In this document: one piece after another, positions 17,185-28,948 of the stretch | Position numbering within the stretch: position 1 is the first letter of the stretch | Layout of the letters: every line of letters starts with the position of its first letter | Source of the DNA: Agriotes lineatus | Lineage: Eukaryota; Arthropoda; Insecta; Coleoptera; Elateridae | Length of the DNA stretch: 64,000 nucleotides | Assembly (NCBI GenBank): GCA_940337035.1 | Contig: OW679197.1 | Location: forward strand, 34,291,219 to 34,355,218 | Direction of reading: 5' to 3' | Notes under the pieces: model-generated | What the model was told of the DNA's origin: nothing | The model's input: only the letters and a program-made list of their open reading frames with translations | Database searches by the model: none | Translations under genes and position numbers: made by a program

Positions 17185-17231
17185 CATGAAGTATCCTAGG
17201 CGTTTACTTCATGCCTAATTTTTTAAATAAA
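17185..17231 (+). terminator. Hairpin and poly(A) signal at right end of viral region
   Basis: CATGAAGTA (17185-17193) and TACTTCATG (17205-17213) form a perfect 9-bp stem with an 11-base loop. AATAAA follows at 17226-17231. Confidence 0.5.
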
Positions 17232-17279
17232 TATGTTAAGCGCAGTCTGTTCTAAGCACTACTTAGCTCTTTCTATGCC

Positions 17280-17465
17280 CTTGGCCGTAAACGCGATCTT
17301 GACCTTGAATTTTTTTAAAGTAGCCTCAACCTCGAACGCGGGTTTGACCTTGAACGTGGCCTCGCTCCGAACGTGGCCTCGCTTCGAACATGACCTTGGG
17401 CTTGCACGTGGCCTCGCCTTGCATGTGACCTTGGGCTTGAACGTGGCCTTGCCTTGAACTCAAGG
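17280..17465. repeat. Degenerate GC-rich tandem repeat, unit about 17 bp
   Basis: The motif GAACGTGGCCTCGCTTC and variants (TGACCTTGGGCTT, GCACGTGGCCTCGCCTT) recur in tandem. The block also contains several TGACCTTGAA or TCAAGGTCA strings, which match nuclear-receptor half sites. It separates the viral region from the satellite. The open frame across it is a repeat artefact. Confidence 0.7.
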
Positions 17466-20400
17466 TCAAGTGGTGGGGGGAGGTTCCAGAACCATCCACT
17501 TCCCTCTACTAACCATAATGACCTTTTGGAGCGTTTTACGAATAGCAGTAAATTAATTGGAGCGCATTTCCATACTCCCTAGCAAATAAATCCTGCATAT
17601 GTATTAATATAGCGTTTAGTAAGAGCAGCTTGGATTTTCGTAAACCATTAATTGCATTTTATTATATTTTATCAGTATTTATGGCGGCGTTCGACAACAA
17701 TATGGATACGTTACAATAGGTAGCTACCTATATAGTACTCTGAGGTCTCGGTGGAGCTTATATTTAGCAGAATAAACGCTTGTAAATGATCACACCTATT
17801 TAGAAAATCATAAAGACCGTATGGAGCGTTTTAGGAATAGCAGTAAATTAATTGGAACGCATTTTTATACTCAATAGCAAATAAATCCTGCATATGTATT
17901 TTTATAGCGTTTAGTAAGAGCAGCTTGGATTTTCGTAAACCATTAATTGCATTTTATTATATTTTATCAGTATTTATGACGGCGTTCAACAACAATATGG
18001 ATACTCTACAATAGGTAGCTACCTATATAGTACTCTGAGGTCTCGGTGGAGCTTATATTTATCAGAATAAAAGCTTGTAAATGGCCACACCTATTTAGAA
18101 AATCATAACGACCTTATGGAGCGTTTTACGAATAGCAGTAAATTAATTGGAGCGCATTTTTATACTCCCTAGCAAATAAATCCTGCATATGTATTAATAT
18201 AGCGTTTAGTAAGAGCAGCTTGGATTTTCGTAAACCATTAATTGCATTTTATTATACTTTATCAGTATTTATGGCGGCGTTCAACAACAATATGGATACG
18301 TTACAATAGGTAGCTACCTATATAGTGCTCTCAGGTTTCGGTGGAGCTTATATTTATCAGAATAAAAGCTTGTAAATGGACACACCTATTTAGAAAACCA
18401 TAATGACCTTTTGGAGCGTTTTACGAATAGCAGTAAATTAATTGGAGCGCATTTCCATACTCCCTAGCAAATAAATCCTGCATATGTATTAATATAGGGT
18501 TTAGTAAGAGCAGCTTGGATTTTCGTAAACCATTAATTGCATTTTATTATATTTTATCAGTATTTATGGCGGCGTTCAACAACAATATGGATACTTTACA
18601 ATAGGTAGCTACCTATATAGTACTCTGAGGTCTCGGTGGAGCTTATATTTATCAGAATAAAAGCTTGTAAATGGACACACCTATTTAGAAAACCATAATG
18701 ACCTTTTGGAGCGTTTTACGAATAGCAGTAAATTCATTGGAGCGCATTTTCATACTCCCTAGCAAATAAATCCTGCATATGTATTAATATAGGGTTTAGT
18801 AAGAGCAGCTTGGATTTTCGTAAACCATTAATTGCATTTTATTATATTTTATCAGTATTTATGGCGGCGTTCAACAACAATATGGATACTTTACAATAGG
18901 TAGCTACCTATATAGTACTCTGAGGTCTCGGTGGAGCTTATATTTATCAGAATAAACGCTTGCAAATGGCCACATCTATTTGGAAAATAATAATGACCTT
19001 ATGGAGTGTTTTACGAATAGCAGTAAATTAATTGGAGCGCATTTCCATACTCCCTAGCAAATAAATCCTGCATATGTATTAATATAGGGTTTAGTAAGAG
19101 CAGCTTGGATTTTCGTAAACCATTAATTGCATTTTATTATATTTTATCAGTATTTATGGCGGCGTTTAACAACAATATGGATACTTTACAATAGGCAGCT
19201 ACCTATATAGTACTCTGAGGTCTCGGTGGAGCTTTTATCTATCAGAATAAACGCTTTCAAATGGCCACATCTATTTAGAAAATAATAATGACCTTATGGA
19301 GTGTTTTACGAATAGCAGTAAATTAATTGGAGCGCATTTCCATACTCCCTAGCAAATAAATCCTGCATATGTATTATTATAGGGTTTAGTAAGAGCAGCT
19401 TGGATTTTCGTAAACCATTAATTGCATTTTATTATATTTTATCCGTATTTATGGCGGCGTTTAACAACAATATGGATACTTTAAAATAGGTAGCTACCTA
19501 TATAGTACTCTGAGGTCTCGGTGGAGCTTATATTTAACAGAATAAACGCTTGTAAATGGCCACACCTATTTAGAAAATCATAATGACCTTATGGAGCGTT
19601 TTACGAATAGCAGTAAATTAATTGGAGCGCATTTTTATACTCCCTAGCAAATAAATCCTGCATATGTATTAATATAGCGTTTAGTAAGAGCATCTTGGAT
19701 TTTCGTAAACCATTAATTGCATTTTATTATATTTTATCAGTATTTATGGCAGTGTTCAACAACAATATGGATGCTTTACAATAGGTAGCTACCTATATAG
19801 TAGGCGGAAGTGTCGGTGGAGCTTATATTTATCAGAATAAACGCTTGCAAATGGCCACATCTATTTAGAAAATCATAATGACCTTATGGAGTGTTTTACG
19901 AATAGCAGTAAATTAATTGGAGCGCATTTCCATACTCCCTAGCAAATAAATCCTGCATATGTATTAATATAGCGTTTAGTAAGAGCAGCTTGGATTTTCG
20001 TAAACCATTAATTGCATTTTATTATATTTTATCAGTATTTATGGCGGCGTTCAACAACAATATGGATACGTTACAATAGGTAGCTACCTATATAGTACTC
20101 TGAGGTCTCGGTGGAGCTTATATTTATCAGAATAAATGCTTGTAAATGATCACATCTATTTAGAAAATCATAACGACCTTATGGAGCGTTTTAGGAATAG
20201 CAGTAAATTAATTGGAACGCATTTTTATACTCAATAGCAAATAAATCCTGCATATGTATTTTTATAGCGTTTAGTAAGAGCAGCTTGGATTTTCGTAAAC
20301 CATTAATTGCATTTTATTATATTTTATCAGTATTTATGACGGCGTTCAACAACAATATGGATACTCTACAATAGGTAGCTACCTATATAGTACTCTGAGG

Positions 20401-20532
20401 TCTCGGTGGAGCTTATATTTATCAGAATAAACGCTTGCAAATGGCCACATCTATTTAGAAAATAATAATGTCCTTATGGAGTGTTTTACGAATAGCAGTA
20501 AATTAATAGGAGCGCATTTGCATACTCCCTGG

Positions 20533-21820
20533 CAGGGGCGGCGAGTAGACGGGTGCACGGGGGCGACCGCACCCGATCACAAATTGTTACAGGTGCAACG
20601 CACCCGATGAACAGTAAAATAATATCTTTCAAAACTATTTATTTGGAATGGAAGCAGCATGTGCTAACCAGCATCAGCCAGGGGAAGTAATGACCGGACT
20701 ACCTGTCTTGGTTGGGACCGGAAGTACAATTTAAGGCTTATCGCCTAGGTACCGGCTAGGGTAACTACTACCTAAATATTTGCAAGAATTCAATGTTGCT
20801 TATTTCATGACGGATATTTGCAATTAGCTGAAGTAAACGCCTCAGTTGCCAAGTAGCATTTGCGTTGTTCGCTCTACGTAGTTGTCTGCCTATACAATGG
20901 AGAAGTTTTTGATAAAGCAGGAAAAATCAACTAGTGCCGGAGATGGAAGGCCGCTTCAAAACCCATCATGTTCAAACCTCGATAAAATAAATGGTATGTT
21001 ATACATTGTAATTTATATTGCCATTTTCGATATGTCAATCTAAAATATTGTATTCTAGTTATATATTTATTTAGAATAATTCAATGTAATTTTAATCACA
21101 AACTACATAACTTTATGCTCGGATTAACTAAACTTAATTTTACCAATATTGTGTTTTAGAAATTATTATTAGTTATTTCATTAATTACAAGAATTTTTTA
21201 ATTGCAGATATTGACACAAAAAGAAAATCCACAAGGAAATTTTTGCATAAGTGATCTTATCAGTTTAGGTGGATAGATTACAATCTTCAGGCGGATAGAG
21301 TATTTTGTCGGACATGCTTAGAGGCAGCAAAAACAGAAAAACTTAATTCGAGGCCGCTACTGGGTCCAACAAAAATGCCTATAAAAGTTTTTGTGTTAAT
21401 GGTTTTTCTTCGTGGAATAAAGCAATAGAGCGGTTTAAAGATCATGAACGTTCAAATTTTCATTTTCAAGCAGTTGGTATTGTGGCGTGTAGTGAACGTG
21501 GTGTTAATGTCTTGACTAGTCTTAATACCGAAAAAGAAAGTCAAATGAAACAAGCTAGAGTTGCTTTGCTCACGTTTATTACTAGTTTAAAATATTTAGC
21601 AACGGAGGGTCTTGCCATTAGAGGCCACTCCGATTAAAATTCGAATTATTTCAGGCTTTTAAAGACAAGATCTGAAGATGTACCGGAGTTGCGCTTAAGG
21701 TTACAAAGAAATCAATACAAGTGGATTTATATACTCTTTATTTATTTCTTTAAAAACCTGAAGTTTCCGAAATGTGTAGTATAAGGCACCCGATTGAAAC
21801 TGTATAACTCGCCGCCCCTG
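20533..21820 (+). mobile_element. Degenerate hAT transposon 1
   Basis: Terminal inverted repeats CAGGGGCGGCGAG (20533) and CTCGCCGCCCCTG (ending 21820) are flanked by 8-bp target duplications CTCCCTGG (20525-20532) and CTCCCTAG (21821-21828). The flank and an uninterrupted monomer agree. At 1288 bp it is internally deleted. It sits inside a satellite monomer. Confidence 0.9.
20897..21637 (+). pseudogene. hAT (ZMYM1/DUF4371-like) transposase fragment
   Basis: Remnant frames begin at ATG 20897 (MEKFLIKQEKSTSAGDG). After a possible intron they continue with CRTCLEAAK and then NGFSSWNKAIERFKDHERSN and SLNTEKESQMKQAR, a TTF-type zinc-finger region typical of ZMYM1-like hAT transposases. Stops and frame breaks interrupt it, and the RNase-H-like catalytic domain is gone. 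It can only be a relic. Confidence 0.75.
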
Positions 21821-24800
21821 CTCCCTAGCAAAGAAATACTGCATATGTGTTAATATAGCGTTTAGTAAAAGCAGTTTCGATTTTTCCAAACCATTAGTTG
21901 CATTTTATTATATTTGATCCGTATTTATCGCGGCGTTCAACACCAATATGGATGCTTTACAATAAGTAGCTAGCTATATAGTACGCTGAGGTCTCGGTGG
22001 CGCTTATATTTATCAGATTAAACGCTTGAAAATGGCCACATCTGTTTAGAACAATTATAATGTCCTTATGGAGCGTTTTACGAATTACAGAAAATTAATA
22101 GGTGCGCATTTCCACACTTCGTAGCACATAATTCCTGCATATGTTTTAAGATAGCGTTTAGTAAGAGTAGTTTCGATTTTCGTAAACCATTAATTGCATT
22201 TTATTATATTTTATCAGTATTTATGGCGGCGTTCAACAACAATATGGAAGCTTTACAATAGGTAGCTACCTATATAGTACGCTGAGGTCTCGGTGGCGCT
22301 TATATTTATCAGAATAAACGCTTGCAAATGGCCACATCTATTTAGAAAATAATATTGTCCTAATGGAGCGTTTTACGAACCACAGTAAATTAATAGGAGC
22401 GCATTTGCATACTCCCTAGCAAATAAATACTGCATATGTTATAATATAGCGTTTAGTAAGAGTAGTTTCGATTTTCCTAAACCATTAATTGCATTTTATT
22501 ATATTTTATCAGTATTTATGGCGGCGTTCACCAACAATATGGATGCTTTACAATATATAGCTACCTATATAGTACGCGGAGGTGTCGGTGGAGCTTATAT
22601 TTATGAGAATAAACGCTTGTAAATGGCCACACCTATTTAGAAAATCATAATGCCCTTATGGAGTGTTTTACGAATAGCAGTGAATTAATGGGAGCGCATT
22701 TCCATACTCCCTAGCAAACATATCCTTCATATGTATTAATATAGCGTTTAGTAAGAGCAGCTTGGACTTTCGTAAACCATTAATTGCATTTTATTATATT
22801 TTATCCGTATTCATGGCGGCGTTCAACAACAATATGGATACGTTACAATAGGTAGCTACCTATATAGTACTCTGAGGTCTCGGCGGAGCTTATATTTATC
22901 AGAATAAAAGCTTGTAAATGGCCCCACCTATTTAGAAAATCATAACAATCTTATGGAGCGTTTTAGGAATAGCAGTAAATTAATTGGAACGCATTTTTAT
23001 ACTCCCTAGCAGATAAATCCTGGATATGTATTAATATAGCGTTTAGTAAGAGCAGCTTGGATTTTCGTAAACCATTAATTGCATTTTATTATATTTTATC
23101 AGTATTTATGGCGGCGTTCAACAACAATATGGATACTTTACAATAGGTAGCTACCTATATAGTACTCTGAGGTCTCGGTGGAGCTTATATTTATCCGAAT
23201 AAACGCTTGCAAATGGGCACATATATTTAGAAAATCATAATGACCTTATGGAGCGTTTTACGAATAGCAGTAAATTAATTGGAGCGCATTTCCATACTCC
23301 CATCAAATAAATCTTGCATATGTATTAATATAGCGTTTAGTAAGATCAGCTTGGATTTTCGTAAACCATTAATTGCATCTTATTATATTTTATCAGTATT
23401 TATGGCGGCGTTCAACAACAATATGAATACTTTACAATAGGTAGCTACCTATATAGTACTCTGAGGTCTCGGTGGAGCTTATATTTATCAGAATAAACGC
23501 TTGCAAATGGCCACATCTATTTAGAAAATCATAATGACCTTATGGAGTGTTTTACGAATAGCAGTAAATTAATTGGAGCGCATTTCCATACTCCCTAGCA
23601 AATAAATCCTGCATATGTATTAATATAGCGTTTAGTAAGAGCAGCTTGGATTTTCGTAAACCATTAATTGCATCTTATTATATTTTATCAGTATTTATGG
23701 CGGCGTTCAACAACAATATGGATACTTTACAATAGGTAGCTACCTATATAGTACTCTGAGGTCTCGGTGGAGCTTATATTTATCAGAATAAACGCTTGCA
23801 AATGTGCACATATATTTAGAAAATCACAATGTCCTTATGGAGGGTTTTACGAATAGCAGTAAATTAATTGGAGCGCATTTCTATACTCCCTAGCAAATAA
23901 ATCCTGCATATGTATTAATATAGCGTTTAGTAAGAGCAGCTTGGATTTGTCGTAAACCATTAATTGCATTTTATTATACTTTATCAGTATTTATGGCGGC
24001 GTGCAACATCAATATGGATACGTTACAATAGGTAGCTACCTATATAGTACTCTCATATTTCGGTGGAGCTTATATTTATCAGAATAAAAGCTTGTAAATG
24101 GACACACCTATTTAGAAAATCATAATGACCTTTTGGAGCGTTTTACGAATAGCAGTAAATTAATTGGAGCGCATTTCCATACTCCCTAGCAAATAAATCC
24201 TACACATGTATTAATATAGCGTTTAGTAAGAGCAGCTTGGATTTTCGTAAACCATTAGTTGCATTTTATTATATTTGATCCGTATTTATCGCGGCGTTCA
24301 ACACCAATATGGATGCTTTACAATAGGTAGCTAGCTATATAGTAAGCTGAGGTCTCGGTGGCGCTTATATTTATCAGATTAAACGCTTGAAAATGGCCAC
24401 ATCTGTTTAGAACAATTATAATGTCCTTATGGAGCGTTTTACGAATTACAGAAAATTAATAGGTGCGCATTTCCACACTTCCTAGCACATAAATCCTGCA
24501 TATGTGTTAATATAGCGTTTAGTAAGAGCAGCTTGGATTTTCGTAAACCATTAATTGCATTTTATTATATTTTATCAGTATTTATGGCGGCGTTCAACAA
24601 CAATATGGATGCTTTACAATATATAGCTACCTATATAGTACGCGGAGGTGTCGGTGGAGCTTATATTTATGAGAATAAACGCTTGTAAATGGCCACACCT
24701 ATTTAGAAAATCATAATGACCTTATGGAGTGTTTTACGAATAGCAGTAAATTAATTGGAGCGCATTTCCATACTCCCTAGCAAATAAATCCTACACATGT

Positions 24801-26106
24801 ATTAATATAGCGTTTAGTAAGAGCAGCTTGGATTTTCGTAAACCATTAGTTGCATTTTATTATATTTGATCCGTATTTATCGCGGCGTTCAACACCAATA
24901 TGGATGCTTTACAATAGGTAGCTAGCTATATAGTAAGCTGAGGTCTCGGTGGCGCTTATATTTATCAGATTAAACGCTTGAAAATGGCCACATCTGTTTA
25001 GAACAATTATAATGTCCTTATGGAGCGTTTTACGAATTACAGAAAATTAATAGGTGCGCATTTCCACACTTCCTAGCACATAAATCCTGCATATGTGTTA
25101 ATATAGCGTTTAGTAAGAGCAGCTTGGATTTTCGTAAACCATTAATTGCATTTTATTATATTTTATCAGTATTTATGGCGGCGTTCAACAACAATATGGA
25201 TGCTTTACAATATATAGCTACCTATATAGTACGCGGAGGTGTCGGTGGAGCTTATATTTATGAGAATAAACGCTTGTAAATGGCCACACCTATTTAGAAA
25301 ATCATAATGTCCTTATGGAGTGTTTTGCGAATAGCAGTGAATTAATGTGGGCGCATTTCCATACTCCCTAGCAAACACATCCTTCATATGTATTAATATA
25401 GCGTTTAGTAAGAGCAGTTTGAATTTTCCTAAACCATTAATTGCATTTTATTATATGTTACCTTTATTTATGGCGGCGTTCAACAACAATATGGATGCTT
25501 TACAATAGGTAGCTACCAGTATTGTACGCGCAGGTGTCGGGGGAGCTTATATTTATCAGAATAAAAGCTTGTAAATGACCTTATGGAGTGTTTTACGAAT
25601 AGCAGTAAATTAATTGGAGCGCATTTCCATACTCCCTAGCAAATAAATCCTGCATATGTATTAATATAGCGTTTAGTAAGAGCAGCTTGGATTTTCGTAA
25701 ACCATTAATTGCATTTTATTATATTTTATCAGTATTTATGGCGGCGTTCAACAACAATATGGATGCTTTAAAATAGGTAGCTACCTATATAGTACGCTGA
25801 GGTCCCGGTAGAGCTTATATTTATCAGAATAAAAGCTTGCAAATGGCCACATCTATTTAGAATATCATAATGTCCTTATGGAGCGTTTTACGAATAACAA
25901 TAAATTAATAGGAGCGCATTTCCACACTTCCTAGCACATAAGTCCTGCATATGTTTTAATGTACCGTTTAGTAAAAGCAGTTTCGATTTTCGTTAACCTT
26001 TAATTGCATTTTATTATTTTTAACCTTATTTATGACAGCTACCAACAACAATATGGATGCTTTACAATAGGTAGCTACCAGAGGCGTGCTGGGCCGCCGG
26101 GACACC

Positions 26107-27010
26107 GGGCGAATGCCCGGTGGCCTGCGACCGTCAGTGACCTGATGGCCTGCGCCCTTAAAATTTTCATTCTATTGAACAGTTTAGCAGTTTTCTTTAA
26201 AGAATCCCATAAGAGAATGAACATGTGGCGTGATCGGGAAACAAATCAAACCAACAAGAGATTGCAATTGGGGAAACGAGATGGTGGTCAAAAAACAAAG
26301 CTTTAATCTGGATTTTCGAAAAATATAAGGTTCAAACCTCAGCGTTGTACGTAGAAATAACAATAACACTAATCAAAATTGAAGAAACTCAAGATATAAC
26401 TCCGGAAGTTAGGGCGAAAGCCAGAAATTTAAAGGAACAATTATTAAAATATGAAACAATTTTGATTGCACAGATTTATCTCAGAGTATTCAATATTACT
26501 GAACCCGCGTCTGAATATTTACAAACTAGCGGATTAGATCTCTTAAAAAGTCAACAATTGGTTTCCGCCGCTATTGTTCAACTTAGATCCATTCAAACGG
26601 ATATGACAAGCATTAAGTTAGAAACAGATAACTTTATTGACTGGGCCGAAAACGAATTTGATTCTAGAGGTGCAGATGTGCTATTGGAACATAATTTTCC
26701 TGCGAAACGCTCCAGGAGAGTAAAAACAATGCCTGGTGAATTTTCTCGTGATAATCCGATTAAAAATAATTTTTCAAAATTTACTGTTTAAGCCCACAAT
26801 TTTATTTTGGATCGTGTCATTGAAAGCATGGATTCCAGATTCCAGAAAAACAAAGAACTCTACTTAGATCTTTTATATTCTGTCGCCCTCTAATTTTAAA
26901 GAATTAAAAGATACCCCTATTTCATCAAACGCCTTCAGTATATTGGCTGAAACATTATCTCATTTCGATAACAGTGTAACTAAAGAAACCTACAGTCTGA
27001 ACTCATTAAC
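26107..27010 (+). pseudogene. hAT transposase remnant (middle and C-terminal part)
   Basis: Frames read ALKIFILLNSLAVFFKESHK, then after a frame break YVEITITLIKIEETQDITPE and RNLKEQLLKYETILIAQIYL, then WAENEFDSRGADVLL, and after another stop DRVIESMDSRFQKNKELYLD. This order matches the middle to C-terminal part of ZMYM1/DUF4371-type hAT transposases. Multiple stops and frameshifts make it nonfunctional. Confidence 0.7.
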
Positions 27011-27091
27011 TTTATTCTTCTTAACATAGAATTTCGGCTTAGACCGTTAGTATTTGTATATAAACACCCAGCATTTTCTGGCTTAATGTGC

Positions 27092-28213
27092 CTTGAGTAT
27101 CTTGAGAACGGGGATACTTAGGCAGATTTGCCGTTTTGCTGTTTATGCATCCATATTCACTAACGTTTCGCAAGGCCTTGCAGCTTGCATCATCAGAGTG
27201 AAAGTCGCACTAAGAAAAGAAGGGGAGGGAGGGAGGATAAAGGTTATTTCAATTCCCCCAACTCGGGGCGGGCTGCTATAGGGACCTTCCTTCCCTCTTC
27301 AGCCAAGAACGGGAATCTCGGGATGGGTGAGAGAAAGGAGGGGTGGAGACTGGAAGAAAGATCAGGAAAGGTGGAGAAATACTGCCCCGGCATTAGCCTC
27401 AGAGAAGGTACTCTGTTGATTCAGGAAAACCACCTAAAAACCTGAATCAAGGCAGGCGGCCGCAAGAATCGAACCCACGACCTCCCGAATGCTAAGTGGA
27501 CGTGCTAGGTGCTAGGTGCTCGGTGACGAAAAGAAGGTCGGTGTGGAGCTATTTATAGTCCTCCGTGCCAGGCGCGCGGAGTGGCGTAACGCTGGTTGGT
27601 CGTCCGAGTGAAACGTAATCCGTGGGGCGTGGCCGTATGACGCACAGTGGTTGTAATGCTTTAGATCGTGTATCACAAGGGTCCACATTTTACTAAGCTT
27701 GAAGTCAGCTTCCCTGTTGATATTATTTCGATGTTTTTCTATTTCTATGGCTTCACGTATCACTCGCGGGAAGTAATGAGCTATTCTGGCCAGTACTCTA
27801 GCGTGCTCAAATTCTAAAGTGTGCCCATTTGTATAGGTATGCTCAGCTACGGCTGATTTTGTGATGCGTTTGTGTTTACAATCGCCTTTATGTTCTTGAA
27901 GTCTTAGATCAACTGAACGACCAGTTTCTCCAATGTAACTCGAGCTTCAAGAACAAGGAATGCGATATAAAACAGCGGTTAAACTTGGAATCTTGTCTTT
28001 TACCGGTCTGAAGCCGTTACCCAAAGTTTCCTTGCTCGTGAACACAGTTTTGATGTTGCATCGTTGCAGAACACGTCCTATCTTATCAGTCGAGCCTTTA
28101 ACGGAAGGTAGAAATGCTAAGCCTTCCAGAGGTGGGAATTCTTCTTTAGCCGTTTGTGTCAGCAAACAGCAAAACGGCCAAATCTGCCTAAGTATCCTTG
28201 TTCTCAAGATACT
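27092..28213. repeat. Inverted repeat of about 50 bp around the Penelope fragment
   Basis: GAGTATCTTGAGAACGGGGA with the following 30 bases (27092-27142) recurs inverted at about 28163-28213. The arms bracket the Penelope fragment and may be pieces of its inverted terminal segments. Confidence 0.65.
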
Positions 28214-28246
28214 CAAACAACACGTGCCACCAAAGAGCATGGCCAT
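27512..28246 (-). pseudogene. Penelope-like retroelement 3' fragment (RT end and GIY-YIG)
   Basis: Leftward frames read FLPSVKGSTDKIGRVLQRCN, TVFTSKETLGNG and YRIPCS (end of the Penelope RT). After a frame break comes a GIY-YIG-type region (YIGETGRSVDLRLQEHKGD, then ITKSAVAEHTYTNGHTLEFE) that continues into the frame at 27763-27512. Penelope-type elements use this endonuclease for target-primed insertion. It is 5'-truncated and disrupted. Confidence 0.75.
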
Positions 28247-28753
28247 CGCGCGGGTTTTTGCTCGACTTTACAAGGTGCAAGGCACATTAAGCCAGAAAAT
28301 GATAGGTGTTCATATACAAATACTACGCGGTCTTGTAACGTTTGCCTGCAGATCAAATTTGTATTTCCGAATATTAATATAATATTTAAATTTGATCCTT
28401 GTCCGACCTCACGCTATCGTAATTTCCGTAATGTCAATGCACGAGGCGATAAGCAGAGCGCAGTGACCGACGTCAGGTTCGGTGACATCCAGTAAGTACA
28501 AAAGTGCGTCGCGCTCTGTTTCTCCCCACTTTTAGAAGCTTTCGAAGTCGCATAAAACGAACGGCGGAGCTCATTCCGAGTCAGAGAGACACAGAGATCC
28601 GAATTTACTTCCCCAGCGAAGACTTCCATCCCAGTTCCAGTTCCCAGTTCCACCTGCCCGTATCCCTGTTCCTGTCTAAGAGATTCTCCCGGAACCATTT
28701 ATTTCCCTGAAAGCCGAATCCCGACCTGTTACCGTTATTAATTATCCCGGGCC

Positions 28754-28948
28754 TTAGTTGAATTGGTGGCTAAATATTGCTTCCTTTTCACTAAAACCAT
28801 TATTAAGTAAACCTGAACTTAGTTGAATTGGTGGCTAAATATTGCATCCTTTTCACTAATACCGTTATTAATTAAACCTGAACTTAGTTGAATTGGTGGC
28901 TAAATATTGCATCCTCTTCACTAGGGCCATTACTAATTAACCCAGAAT
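28754..28948. repeat. 65-bp tandem repeat, three copies
   Basis: TTAGTTGAATTGGTGGCTAA starts at 28754, 28819 and 28884, giving three copies with a 65-bp period. Confidence 0.85.

Larger units (their letters stand above)
1..17231. mobile_element. Endogenous adintovirus/Polinton-like element
   Basis: This stretch holds the hallmark set of the adintovirus/Polinton group: protein-primed PolB, retrovirus-type integrase, packaging ATPase, adenovirus-type protease, PLA2/core protein and capsid candidates. Nearly every frame is open, and stop or start codons are often within a few bases of the next gene. This points to recent integration or maintained function. The left boundary is uncertain because no terminal inverted repeat between the window start and the right flank was seen by eye. 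The right boundary is placed at the poly(A) signal after the last viral gene and tRNA-like sequence, before the satellite. A Polinton transposon and an endogenous adintovirus cannot be told apart on this evidence. Confidence 0.85.

Noticed and set aside
17233..17457. 74-codon frame at the viral border
   Set aside because: It is produced by the GC-rich tandem repeat and has no protein-like composition.
17500..26070. Regular repeats resembling a CRISPR array
   Set aside because: The unit is 295 bp with no short repeat-spacer layout, and the context is eukaryotic; it is a satellite.
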